A stretch of 64,000 bases of DNA from AP-15 sp963775875 (GTDB lineage: Bacteria; Pseudomonadota; Alphaproteobacteria; ATCC43930; CGMCC-115725), in NCBI GenBank assembly GCA_963775875.1, contig CAVZKP010000016.1, positions 248,001-312,000 of the forward strand. Direction: 5' to 3'. The notes under the pieces were generated by a model. That model searched no databases. It was not told where the DNA came from and saw only the letters and a program-made list of their open reading frames with translations. Below are positions 55,783-64,000 of the stretch, piece by piece; position 1 is the stretch's first letter; the number at the start of each line of letters is the position of its first letter. The position numbers were made by a program, and so were the translations under genes.

Positions 55783-57108
55783 ATGAGCGCGGTCGTCGAT
55801 TTTCCGGTGAAGCCCGAGGCTCGGCCGTATTTCGATAGTTTCGGCCGGCATGGCGGCGAGCCCGACTGGCTCGCACAGCACCGGCAGCGCGCCATCGCCC
55901 GCTTTGCCGAGCAGGGCTTCCCGAGCCGCCGCGGCGAAGCCTGGCGCTATCTCGATCTGCGCCCGCTCGAACAGGCGCCGCTGCTTCCTGTCCTGACCGC
56001 GCCTTCGCTGCCGCTCGCGAGCGTGCGAGCGCTGGTCGGCGAGATCGGCTTCGCCCCGGCCGCCGCTCGCCTGGTCCTCGTCGATGGCTGTTTTTCGCCC
56101 GTCTTATCCGCCATGCAAGGGCTGCCCGCTGGAGTTTGGTTTGGCTCGGCCGCGGCGGCGGTCGACGCGAAGCCCGAGCTGGTCGAAACTGCGCTCGAAG
56201 CGCTGTCGCACGATGCCGATCAGCCCTTCGCCGCGCTCAACGCCGCGCTGTTTGCCGATGGCTTCGTCCTCGAAGTGGCGCCGGGCGTCGTCATGGAGCG
56301 GCCGATCGAAATCCTGCACCTTGCTTCCGGTGCGGTTCCGGCCTCGCTGCACACCCGCAGCCTGATAACCCTTGGAACCGGGAGCCGCACCCAGCTGATC
56401 GAGACCTTCGCCGGCGCCGGCCGTTACTGGCGCAACGATATCCTGGCGCTGCGGCTCGCCGACGGCGCCGCGCTCGATCGCGTGGCGCTGGTCGAGGAGG
56501 CTGACGACGCCCTGCACCTCGCCGCAACCCAGGCGAGTTTGGGCGCGGCGGCGCGGCTCGACAGCTTCGTGCTGCTGCTTGGAGGGCGCACCGTGCGCCA
56601 TGAGATCAAGGTGCGCAGCGCCGGCGAGGGCGCCCATTGCGGGCTTTCCGGGGCCTTTCTGCTGGGCGGGCGGCAGGAGGCCAACATCGTCACCACCGTC
56701 GAGCATATGGCCGAACGCGGCGAGACCCGCGAAGTCTTCAAAGGGGTGGCGGGGGGCCGGGCGCACGGCGCCTTTCAGGGCCGGATCACGGTTCGCCCCG
56801 GCGCGCAAAAGACCGATGCGCACATGCTGAGCCGCAATCTATTGCTTGGCCCAGGCGCCGCGATCGACACCAAGCCCGAGCTCGAAATCTTCGCCGACGA
56901 CGTCAAATGCAGCCATGGGGCGGCGGTTGGCGACCTCGACGAGGCGGCGCTGTTCTATCTGCTCGCCCGCGGCATCCCGCGTGACGCGGCGCGGCGGATG
57001 CTGATCGAGGCGTTTTTGCGCGAGGCGGTCGAAACCGTCGAGCCCATCGCGGTGCGCGAGCACCTGCTGGCGCGGCTCGCCCGCCGCCTGATGCTGTTGG
57101 AGGAGTAA
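55783..57108 (+). CDS. sufD: Fe-S assembly protein SufD
   Basis: 441 residues, SufB paralogue that partners SufBC2D. C-terminal core HGAFQGRITVRPGAQKTDAH, SRNLLLGPGAAIDTKPELEI and DVKCSHGAAVGDLDEAALFY. The N-terminal helical region includes RGEAWRYLDLRPL. 18 bases after sufC. Confidence 0.95.
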   Translation: MSAVVDFPVKPEARPYFDSFGRHGGEPDWLAQHRQRAIARFAEQGFPSRRGEAWRYLDLRPLEQAPLLPVLTAPSLPLASVRALVGEIGFAPAAARLVLVDGCFSPVLSAMQGLPAGVWFGSAAAAVDAKPELVETALEALSHDADQPFAALNAALFADGFVLEVAPGVVMERPIEILHLASGAVPASLHTRSLITLGTGSRTQLIETFAGAGRYWRNDILALRLADGAALDRVALVEEADDALHLAATQASLGAAARLDSFVLLLGGRTVRHEIKVRSAGEGAHCGLSGAFLLGGRQEANIVTTVEHMAERGETREVFKGVAGGRAHGAFQGRITVRPGAQKTDAHMLSRNLLLGPGAAIDTKPELEIFADDVKCSHGAAVGDLDEAALFYLLARGIPRDAARRMLIEAFLREAVETVEPIAVREHLLARLARRLMLLEE

Positions 57109-57110
57109 GC

Positions 57111-58373
57111 ATGACGACGGCCAGCCCGAGGGTTCGTGACCCCGGAAGAGATCGGCTGCCGGGCGGGTTCGAACCAGGCCGGCTCAGGCAGGAATTCCCG
57201 ATCTTCGCCAACAACCCGGAGCTGGTGTTTCTCGATTCGGGGGCGAGCGCCCAGAAGCCGGCCGAGGTCATCGACCATATCGCCGATTATTACCGCACCG
57301 ACTACGCCAACGTGCATCGCGGGGTCTATCGGCTGAGCACCCGCTCGACCGAATTATTCGAGGAAGCGCGGGTCAAGGTGCAGCGCTTTCTGAACGCCGC
57401 CGACCCGCGCGAGATCGTCTTTGTCCGCGGCGCCACCGAGGCGATCAACCTCGTCGCGCAGAGCTGGGGCGCCGCCTTTCTCGAAGCCGGCGACGAGGTT
57501 CTGATCAGCGAGCTCGAGCATCATTCGAACATCGTGCCGTGGCAGTTGCTGCGCGACCGTCTCGGCTTTCGCCTCGTCGTGGCGCCGATCGACGCAACCG
57601 GCGGGCTCGATCTGGCCGCCTTTGCCGCGCAGCTATCGCCGCGCACCCGGCTCGTCGCCATCACCCACCTCGCCAACGCCACCGGCGCGCTGGTCCCGAT
57701 CGAGACCATCGTCGAGCTGGCCCATCGGGTGGGGGCCAAGGTGCTGGTCGATGGCTGTCAGGCGGCGCCGCGCCTCAAGGTCGACGTGCAGGCGCTGGGC
57801 TGCGACTTCTACGCCTTCTCCGGCCACAAGACTTATGGGCCGACCGGGATCGGCGTGCTGTGGGGGCGCCACGAATTGCTGGCGGCGATGCCGCCATGGC
57901 AGGGCGGCGGCGAGATGATCCTCAACGTCACCTTTGAGAAGACCCTGTTCCAGGAGCCGCCGCACCGCTTCGAGGCCGGCACCCCGGACATTTCCGGCGC
58001 GATCGGGCTCGGCACCGCGCTCGATTTCATCGAGCGGCTGGGGCGCCCCAACATCCTCGAACACGAGGAAGCGCTGACCGGCTACGGTGTCGACCGGCTG
58101 TCGCGGATTGCCGGTCTGCGGCTGGTCGGCGCCGGACAGCGCCGGCTCGGCATCCTGTCCTTCGATCTTGAAGGGGTTCACCCGCACGACCTTGCGACGG
58201 TGCTCGACCGGCACCACGTGGCGGTGCGCGCCGGGCATCACTGCGCCCAGCCACTGTTGGAAAAGCTCGGCTACCCGGCGACGACCCGGGCCTCGCTCGG
58301 CGTCTACAACGACGAGGGCGACATCGACAAATTGGCGGCCGCGATCGAAGCGGCGCGGGAGATGTTTGCGTGA
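57111..58373 (+). CDS. sufS: Cysteine desulfurase SufS
   Basis: 420 residues, class V PLP aminotransferase fold. PLP lysine in FSGHKTYGPTGIGVL, HHSNIVPW for PLP stacking and the persulfide Cys in AVRAGHHCAQPLLEK. Supplies sulfur to the SufBCD scaffold via SufU. Start two bases after the sufD stop; the stop overlaps the sufU ATG. Confidence 0.95.
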   Translation: MTTASPRVRDPGRDRLPGGFEPGRLRQEFPIFANNPELVFLDSGASAQKPAEVIDHIADYYRTDYANVHRGVYRLSTRSTELFEEARVKVQRFLNAADPREIVFVRGATEAINLVAQSWGAAFLEAGDEVLISELEHHSNIVPWQLLRDRLGFRLVVAPIDATGGLDLAAFAAQLSPRTRLVAITHLANATGALVPIETIVELAHRVGAKVLVDGCQAAPRLKVDVQALGCDFYAFSGHKTYGPTGIGVLWGRHELLAAMPPWQGGGEMILNVTFEKTLFQEPPHRFEAGTPDISGAIGLGTALDFIERLGRPNILEHEEALTGYGVDRLSRIAGLRLVGAGQRRLGILSFDLEGVHPHDLATVLDRHHVAVRAGHHCAQPLLEKLGYPATTRASLGVYNDEGDIDKLAAAIEAAREMFA

Positions 58374-58834
58374 TGGATCTGCGCGAACTTTATCAGGACA
58401 TCATCCTCGATCACGGGCGCCATCCGCGCAATTTCCGGTCGATCGAGCCGGCGACGCATACCGCGCAGGGCTATAACCCGCTATGCGGCGACCGGGTTAC
58501 GGTCTTTCTGAGCCTCGACGGCGACCATATCGCTGATGTCGCGTTTCAGGGACGCGGCTGCGCGATCTCGACCGCGGCGGCCTCGTTGATGACCGAGGTG
58601 CTAAAGGGCAAGACGGTCGAGGAGGCGCAGGAATTGTTCGCGCATTTTCACGCCCGGGTCACCGGCGGCGAGGACAAGCCGCTGCCCAAGCCGCTGGCCG
58701 AGGAGATGGAGCGGCTCGAACCCTTGACCGGGGTCAAGGCGTTCCCGGCGCGGGTCAAATGCGCGACCTTGTCATGGCATGCGCTCGAAGCGGCGCTGAA
58801 GGGCGGCGGCGACGCCCCGGTAAAGACGGAGTAG
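58373..58834 (+). CDS. sufU: Zinc-dependent sulfurtransferase/scaffold SufU
   Basis: 153 residues. Zn ligands and catalytic Cys are in NPLCGDRVTVF, FQGRGCAISTAAASLM and ARVKCATLSWHALE. In SUF systems lacking SufE it accepts sulfur from SufS. ATG overlaps the sufS stop (ATGA). Confidence 0.92.
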   Translation: MDLRELYQDIILDHGRHPRNFRSIEPATHTAQGYNPLCGDRVTVFLSLDGDHIADVAFQGRGCAISTAAASLMTEVLKGKTVEEAQELFAHFHARVTGGEDKPLPKPLAEEMERLEPLTGVKAFPARVKCATLSWHALEAALKGGGDAPVKTE

Positions 58835-58838
58835 CAGG

Positions 58839-59231
58839 ATGGACCGCGATCCCTTCGATTTCGGCACGACCGACCCGGTTGCGGAAACCGGCGCAGAGGT
58901 CGCGCGCCCGGAAGGCGGCGAGGACGACCCGGCGCTGATGGCCCCGGTGCTGGCGGCGCTGAAGACCGTGCGCGACCCGGAAATTCCGGTCGATCTTGTC
59001 GAGCTGGGGCTGATTTACGAACTGATCGTCAAAAAGGGCGGCATCGTCTTTGTCGAGATGACCCTGACGACGCCCTCCTGCCCGGTTGCCGGCAGCATGC
59101 CGGGCGAGGTCGAGACGGCGGTCCGTGCGGTGCCCGGCGTCGAGGAGGTGCGCGTCAAGCTGGTATGGACCCCGACCTGGACCCCCGAGCGGATGAGCGA
59201 AGAGGCGAAGCTCGAACTCGGCATGCTGTGA
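58839..59231 (+). CDS. sufT: SUF-associated MIP18/DUF59 protein (SufT)
   Basis: 130 residues. N-terminal acidic linker, then the DUF59 domain: VRDPEIPVDLVELGLIYELI and MTLTTPSCPVAGSMPGEVET with the conserved Cys, ending VWTPTWTPERMSEEAKLELG. It helps Fe-S maturation; last of the suf genes. Ends overlapping the HAD gene. Confidence 0.92.
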   Translation: MDRDPFDFGTTDPVAETGAEVARPEGGEDDPALMAPVLAALKTVRDPEIPVDLVELGLIYELIVKKGGIVFVEMTLTTPSCPVAGSMPGEVETAVRAVPGVEEVRVKLVWTPTWTPERMSEEAKLELGML

Positions 59232-59860
59232 TCCGTCCTGTGATCCGTCCCCGGGCCGTTCTGTTCGATCTGCTGACAGCGCTGATCGATTCTTGGACAT
59301 TGTGGGATGCGGTGGCTGGCGATGCCGATGGCCGTCGGTGGCGGGCGGCGTATCTGCGCAATACCTACAGCACGGCGGCATATCGGCCCTATGAGGCGCT
59401 GGTGCGTGAAGCGGCGGTCGAGGTCGGTCTCCCGCCGACGGTTGCCGATCGCCTGATGGAACGCTACGAGGAACTCGCGCCCTGGCCCGAAGTCGCCGAG
59501 GTGCTGGGCGCTCTCGACGGGCAGATCCCGCTCGCCGTCGTGACCAATTGCTCCGAAGCGTTGGCGCGGGTCGCGGCTGCCCGCACCGGGATCGCGTTCG
59601 AGGTCGTCGTCAGCGCCGAACGCGCGAGGTTCTATAAGCCGCATCCGCGTCCCTACCGGCTGGCCCTGGAGGCCCTCGGCGCCGCGCCCGAGACCAGCCT
59701 GTTCGTTGCCGGCTCAGCCTACGATCTGTTTGGTGCGAGCGCCGTCGGAATGCCGGTGTTTTGGCACGACAGGATCGGCATGGAACCGCCACCGGACGCG
59801 CCGGCGCCGATCGCCCGCCACGACAGTTTATTTCCGCTCCGGCGGATCGCCCTCGGTTGA
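59228..59860 (+). CDS. HAD-superfamily hydrolase (haloacid dehalogenase-like)
   Basis: 210 residues. Nucleophile region AVLFDLLTALIDSW, motif II VTNCSEALARV, motif III Lys in RFYKPHPRPYR and motif IV loop FVAGSAYDLFGASAVGMP. GTG 59228 overlaps the sufT stop by 4 bases, so it is translationally linked to the suf operon. The substrate is unknown. Confidence 0.85.
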   Translation: MIRPVIRPRAVLFDLLTALIDSWTLWDAVAGDADGRRWRAAYLRNTYSTAAYRPYEALVREAAVEVGLPPTVADRLMERYEELAPWPEVAEVLGALDGQIPLAVVTNCSEALARVAAARTGIAFEVVVSAERARFYKPHPRPYRLALEALGAAPETSLFVAGSAYDLFGASAVGMPVFWHDRIGMEPPPDAPAPIARHDSLFPLRRIALG

Positions 59861-60311
59861 GAGGCGCCTTCCCGCTGCTCGGCCGTCCGGCCCGTCAGCG
59901 CTCGATTGACCGGCCCCAACCCGCCAACTGGGTCTCGACAAAGCCCCGCGCCTGCCGCGACAGATTGCCGGCCTCGACCACCCAGACCAGCGCCGCGATC
60001 ACCAGCGCCAGTCGAAACATCCGCAACAGCAAGCGCTCCATTGTCGTCTAGATTGGCAAAATATTTTCTGTAATTGATAATAGTTCGAAATGGCCGGCGC
60101 GGTCAATAATCGCCGATGCCGGTCACGATCGAATTTGCTTCGAATTTTATGAAATTTTAACTTGATCTTAATCCGATACCGAAGACCGGAGCTGAGGTGG
60201 GCCGATGGCCGGCCGCCCAGCCGGTGTTGACATTGGCGAAATCGTCGGGGATGGTCGCGCCGGGCGACGAACCCCGTCGGTGGATCCGCGCCCCGCGAAG
60301 GAGCCCAGAGC
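59861..60311. other. Intergenic stretch with AT-rich segment
   Basis: About 450 bases. The left part may hold the small minus-strand membrane protein below. 60045-60180 is clearly AT-rich for this genome (runs such as gaaattttaacttgatctta), with a CGAA-tttgc-TTCG inverted repeat, and is a likely promoter region for the GrdB-like gene; no precise promoter is assigned. Confidence 0.5.
59895..60041 (-). CDS. Possible 48-aa single-pass membrane protein
   Basis: From ATG at the complement of 60039-60041: MERLLLRMFRLALVIAALVW then VVEAGNLSRQARGFVE and a basic C-terminus. It has one clear membrane helix preceded by Arg residues. No ribosome site is obvious and no family is known to me, so this is tentative. 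Confidence 0.4.
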   Translation of the reverse strand: MERLLLRMFRLALVIAALVWVVEAGNLSRQARGFVETQLAGWGRSIER

Positions 60312-61517
60312 GTGCGACTGACCGATCTGCCTCCGGCACAGGCTACCCGCCTCGCCGAACTTGAATGCCCGAATTTCACGACCACGCCATGGGTCGCCGG
60401 GCCGCCTCTGGCGCAGCGACGCGTCGCGATCGTGTCGTCCGCCGGACTCGTCGTCAGAGGCGAGACGCCATTTCGCGGGCGCGATGCGGATTATCGCGTG
60501 ATCCCGTCCTCGACGACCGCCGACCAGCTGCTGATCAGCCACATCTCGATCAACTTCGACCGGACCGGTTTCGAGGAAGATTGGAATGTCGTGTTCCCGC
60601 TCGACCGGCTGAACGAGCTGGCCGCCGACGGCGTGATCGGTTCGGTCGCGGCGACCCATTACTCGTTCATGGGCGCTACCGACCCGGTGCAGATGGAAGG
60701 CTATGCGCGCGAGGTCGCCGGCCATCTGCGGAACGACAATGTCGACGCCGTCCTGCTCTCTCCCGTTTGACCGCTGTGCACGCGCGCCGTGAGCGCGCTT
60801 GGACACTTTCTCGAGGAAGAGGGCATCGCGACGGTCGCGATCAGCCTGATCCGGCCGCAGACCGAAAACACCCGGCCGCCGCGCGCGCTATGGGTGCCGT
60901 TCGAGCTGGGCCGCCCGTTCGGCCCGCCGAGCGACCCTGGATTCCAGAAACGAGCGATCCTGGCGGCGTTACAAATGCTCGAACTTGCCAGAGGTCCAGT
61001 GGTGATCGAGGATTTTCCGCTGGATGATCCACGCGAGCGGCCCGATCCCGCCTGGCGTGCACCGCTCGCCGCGGCGCCGCTTGCCGCTGACGGCGCCACG
61101 ATCGCCGACGCGCTCGAAAGCGAGCTCGCGCTGCTCGACGGCGGCTATCGCCGCTCGACGGCCGAACGCGGGCGGACCACGGTGGGTCTGAGCGGGTTAT
61201 CGATCGCCGAGGCTGGTCGATATATCGCCGCCTGGCTGCGCGGCGACAATCCGGCGAGCCCGAATGCGGAAATGTCGGCGCCGCTGACCCTGCGTTTTGC
61301 GGTCGACGATCTGAAGGCCTATTGCCTCGAAGCGGCGCTCGCCGGCAGGGCCAAGCCGTCGAGCAAGCAGCTCGCCGATTGGTTGTGGGACGAGACGGCG
61401 GCCGGAGCGACGATTCTCGCGCTGCGCCGCGCCTATCGCGATGCCGAGGACGATCGGCTCAAGCTGATCGCCGGCAATTTCCTGGTCCCCGCTCTCCGCG
61501 TGCCTCCGGGAGGTTGA
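60312..61517 (+). CDS. GrdB-like reductase, probable selenoprotein with in-frame UGA (Sec153)
   Basis: One frame of 401 residues, interrupted only by a TGA at 60768-60770. The N-terminal part (RRVAIVSSAGLVVRGETPFR, SHISINFDRTGFEEDWN, GVIGSVAATHYSFMGATDPV) and C-terminal part (RPPRALWVPFELGRPFG, GRTTVGLSGLSIAEAGRYIA) belong to the proteobacterial branch of the glycine/sarcosine/betaine reductase selenoprotein B family. At the redox position the sequence reads LLSPV-U-PLCTRAV, i.e. U153-x-x-C156, where relatives have Cys or Sec. A SECIS-like hairpin follows directly. GTG 60312 has AAGGAG ~9 bases upstream. If UGA is not read as Sec, the product is a 152-residue fragment. Substrate unknown; this branch is probably a redox enzyme rather than true glycine reductase. 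Confidence 0.85.
60771..60806 (+). promoter_or_regulatory. SECIS-like element after the UGA codon
   Basis: Right after the UGA, GCGCGC (60782-60787) pairs with GCGCGC (60793-60798) around the 5-base loop CGUGA, and a lower helix GUG (60776-60778)/CAC (60804-60806) lies below an internal loop. The loop G-U is +19/+20 from the UGA, close to the loop position of the E. coli fdhF SECIS as I recall it (+20/+21). It would be bound by SelB. High local G+C raises the chance background for stems. Confidence 0.65.
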
Positions 61518-61529
61518 TCCGACGGGCGG

Positions 61530-62672
61530 CTAATTGCCCAGCGCCGCGTCGAGATCGGCGAGGAGGTCGGCCGGGTCCTCGATCCCGACCGAGAGGCGCA
61601 ACAGGTCGGGCGGCGCCGGGCTGTCGGCGCCCTCGATCGAGGCGCGGTGCTCGATCAGGCTCTCGACCCCGCCGAGCGAGGTAGCGCGCTGCCACAATTC
61701 GACGCGCGCCGCGGCGGCGATCGCCGCCTGTGCGCCGCCCGAGACGCGGATGCTGAGCATGCCGCCAAAGCCGCCGGTCATCTGGCGTGCCGCAATCGCG
61801 TGTCCCGGATGGCCCGGCAGCCCGGGATAGAGCACCTCACGGACCCGCCGATCGGCGGCGAGCGCCGCGGCGATCTGTTGCGCTGATTGGCAGGCGCGCT
61901 CGACCCGCGGGAACAAGGTGCGCATGCCGCGCAGCAGCAGGAAGGCCTCGAAGCCGCCAAGGATGGCGCCGCCGCCGCTGCGCGCCGCGCAAATCCGCTC
62001 CCAGAACCGATCCTTGCGCGCCGTGGTCAGGCTGCCGGCGATCACATCGCTGTGCCCGTTCAGGTATTTTGTCGCCGAATGCATGACGATATCGGCGCCG
62101 AGCGCCAGCGGCCGGGTGAGCACCGGCGTCGCCGCGGTGCTGTCGACCGCCAGCAATGCGCCCGCCCGGTGGGCGATATCGGCGGCCCCGGCGATGTCGG
62201 TCACCGACCATAGCGGGTTGGCCGGGGTCTCGATCCACAAGAGGCGCGTGCCGCCGGGGCGGACCGCGGCGCGCAGCGCATCGAGCGAGGTCGCGTCGAC
62301 AAAATCGGTCTCGATCCCCCAGATTTCAGCAAAGTTCTTCAGCCAGCTGCGCAGGCCCCAATACATGACCCGCGGCGCCACGACATGGGAAGCGCGCGGC
62401 AGGCTCTGAAAAACCGCCGTGGCGGCCGCCATCCCCGACGCGAACAGCAACGAATCCTCGCCGCCCTCGAGCGCGGTCAACAATGCCTGCGGCTGGTCAT
62501 AGCTCGGATTGTCGGTGCGTCCATAGCTGCGGCCGCGGCGATATTGGTTGTCCGGATCGCGCAGAAACGTCGTGGCGACGTGCACCGGCAGCACGATTGC
62601 ACCGGTCGGCGGATCGCTCCAGCCGAGCGCCTGTGCGGCGATCGTGGCCGGGCGGAGCGGGTTGCGGGTCAT
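61530..62672 (-). CDS. Cystathionine beta-lyase / gamma-synthase-type enzyme
   Basis: 380 residues of the Cys/Met-metabolism PLP family. PLP lysine in MHSATKYLNGHSDVIAG, the YGRTDNPSYDQPQALLTALE region, FASGMAAATAVF and SLGGVESLIEHRA at the C-terminus. It most resembles cystathionine beta-lyase (MetC), but family members overlap in activity. ATG at the complement of 62670-62672 follows GGAGG; an in-frame extension to 62804 is Arg-rich and rejected. Confidence 0.87.
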   Translation of the reverse strand: MTRNPLRPATIAAQALGWSDPPTGAIVLPVHVATTFLRDPDNQYRRGRSYGRTDNPSYDQPQALLTALEGGEDSLLFASGMAAATAVFQSLPRASHVVAPRVMYWGLRSWLKNFAEIWGIETDFVDATSLDALRAAVRPGGTRLLWIETPANPLWSVTDIAGAADIAHRAGALLAVDSTAATPVLTRPLALGADIVMHSATKYLNGHSDVIAGSLTTARKDRFWERICAARSGGGAILGGFEAFLLLRGMRTLFPRVERACQSAQQIAAALAADRRVREVLYPGLPGHPGHAIAARQMTGGFGGMLSIRVSGGAQAAIAAAARVELWQRATSLGGVESLIEHRASIEGADSPAPPDLLRLSVGIEDPADLLADLDAALGN

Positions 62673-62802
62673 TGGCGGCCTCCAGCCGCGGCCGGGCGGG
62701 CGCGGCTTTGCCCTGCGCCGACCTGCCGCGATCTCTGTGCGATCGGAGCACCTATATTGGCGGTATCGCGCACCCGCCGAGCAAGCCGAAAATCCCCGCA
62801 CC

Positions 62803-63975
62803 ATGTCCGACAGCCGGCCTTTGAGAAGAAAGACGCATGTCCCGCTGCGGCGTCCGTCTTTTGAAAGGATCGCGCTGATCCTGCAGGGCGGGGGCGCGCT
62901 CGGCGCCTATCAGGCCGGGGTCTATCAGGCTCTGGCCGAGGCCGATTTGCATCCCGACTGGGTTGCCGGCATCTCGATCGGCGCGCTCAACGCGGCCTTG
63001 ATCGCCGGCAATCCGCCCGCAGCCCGCGTTGCCCGGTTGCGCGAATTCTGGGAGACCGTCACCGCGCCGCCGCCGGGCGCCGCCTATCTCGCCGGGATCG
63101 AACTCCACGACGAGCTGACCCGCCGCCTGGTCAACCAGCTGCACGCGCTCGGCATCCTGCTCGGCGGCGCTCCCGGATTTTTTTCGCCGCGCGTGCCGCC
63201 CCCCTATTTCTACCCGCGCGGCAGCCCGCAAGCGACCAGCTGGTACGATTTGACACCGCTCAAGGCAACGCTCGAACGGCTGGTCGATTTCGAACGAATC
63301 AACGCCGGCGAGCCCCGCTTCAGCGTCGGTGCGGTCAATATCCGAACCGGGAATTTCGTATATTTTGACAGCACCACCGATCGGATCGGGCCGGAGCAGG
63401 TGATGGCGAGCGGCGCTTTGCCGCCCGGCTTTCCGGCAATTGTGATCGATGGTGAGCATTACTGGGATGGCGGGCTCGTCTCCAATACCCCGCTGCAGTG
63501 GGTGCTGGACAGCCGGCCTCGCCAGGATACCTTGGCCTTTCAAATCGACCTGTGGAATGCGCGGGGCGAATTGCCGCGCGATCTGATGGAGGCGGAGTTG
63601 CGCCAGAAGGAGATCCGCTTTTCGAGCCGCACCCGGGCTGCGACCGACCAGTTCAAACAGCAGCAGCTGATGCGCCGCGCCACCGCCAAGCTGCTCGGCC
63701 AGCTCCCCGAAGATCTGCGGCAGACGCCCGAGGCCCGCAGCCTCGCCGCCGAGGCCGACGAAAAGGTCTACAATATCATCCAACTGATCTATCACGCGCC
63801 CAATTACGAAGGCACCTCCAAGGATTACGAATTCTCGCGGCTCACCATGGAGGAGCATTGGCGCGCCGGCTACAATGATGCGGTCCGGACGCTGCGCCAC
63901 CCGGAAGTATTGCAGCGCCCCGAGGGAATGGACGGTGTTTTTACTTTCGATCTCGCCCGCGACAGCCGCGACTAG
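62803..63975 (+). CDS. Patatin-like phospholipase with C-terminal DUF3734
   Basis: 390 residues. Oxyanion loop ALILQGGGALGAYQAGVYQA, nucleophile elbow GISIGALNAAL (Ser) and the catalytic Asp in YWDGGLVSNTP. The C-terminal third (RFSSRTRAATDQFKQQQLM, DEKVYNIIQLIYHAPNYEG) matches the DUF3734 extension seen in bacterial patatins near hydroxybutyrate genes. Cytoplasmic lipid hydrolase; substrate not inferable. The window ends 25 bases later with a GAGGAGAG ribosome-site-like sequence. Confidence 0.9.
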   Translation: MSDSRPLRRKTHVPLRRPSFERIALILQGGGALGAYQAGVYQALAEADLHPDWVAGISIGALNAALIAGNPPAARVARLREFWETVTAPPPGAAYLAGIELHDELTRRLVNQLHALGILLGGAPGFFSPRVPPPYFYPRGSPQATSWYDLTPLKATLERLVDFERINAGEPRFSVGAVNIRTGNFVYFDSTTDRIGPEQVMASGALPPGFPAIVIDGEHYWDGGLVSNTPLQWVLDSRPRQDTLAFQIDLWNARGELPRDLMEAELRQKEIRFSSRTRAATDQFKQQQLMRRATAKLLGQLPEDLRQTPEARSLAAEADEKVYNIIQLIYHAPNYEGTSKDYEFSRLTMEEHWRAGYNDAVRTLRHPEVLQRPEGMDGVFTFDLARDSRD

Positions 63976-64000
63976 GCGAACCATCGAGGAGAGCCGGCCG

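Noticed and set aside
60789..61517. Separate gene starting at GTG 60789 after the UGA
   Set aside because: It is in the same frame as 60312-60767 and continues the same family, and lacks its own ribosome site; readthrough as one selenoprotein explains it better.

Overview
The window is high-GC, gene-dense DNA from an alphaproteobacterium. The argD-argF-hslO order, the hopanoid (hpn) cluster, the Rrf2-sufBCDSU-sufT operon and many GC-rich hairpin repeats would fit Rhodospirillales or a relative; this placement is an inference. No rRNA, tRNA, CRISPR array, integrase or insertion sequence was seen.

Layout. 1-8.5 kb: polyphosphate genes ppk (5' end outside the window) and ppx, a heptad-repeat coiled-coil gene, a frameshifted rnd (minus strand), then argD, argF and hslO. 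8.5-17.9 kb is accessory: a nitroreductase-like gene, about 1.1 kb of hairpin repeats, a broken TIR / NB-ARC / TPR gene (STAND or NLR-like, minus strand), a GRDP-like gene, an acyl-CoA dehydrogenase, a RadC protein with an extra N-terminal domain, and an internally duplicated hypothetical protein. 18-25.2 kb looks like an oxalate/formate module: FCD-type GntR regulator, formyl-CoA transferase, a fused FdsG-FdsB formate dehydrogenase subunit, a small unknown protein and FdsA. 25.4-32.6 kb holds assorted catabolic enzymes on both strands. 32.7-36.6 kb is cytochrome c maturation, with CcmF and CcmH fused in one frame, then CcmI.

36.7-49.0 kb is a hopanoid locus: hpnA, hpnC, hpnD, hpnE, shc (hpnF) and hpnG on plus, hpnH and ispH on minus, then hpnI, hpnJ and hpnK on plus. 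Together these make squalene from farnesyl diphosphate, cyclise it to hopene and extend it to bacteriohopanepolyols. 49-52.4 kb has a lipoprotein, a 64-residue protein and a two-component system. 52.8-59.2 kb is the SUF iron-sulfur operon behind an Rrf2 regulator. 59.2-64 kb has a HAD hydrolase, a GrdB-like protein, a cystathionine lyase-type enzyme and a patatin.

The strongest unusual signal is the GrdB-like gene at 60312-61517. One in-frame UGA lies in a U-x-x-C position and a SECIS-like hairpin follows at the bacterial spacing, so it probably encodes a selenoprotein. Frame breaks in rnd, the TIR-TPR gene, the DUF1330 gene and perhaps the nitroreductase gene mean that either several genes are decaying or the sequence carries residual indel errors; raw reads would decide.
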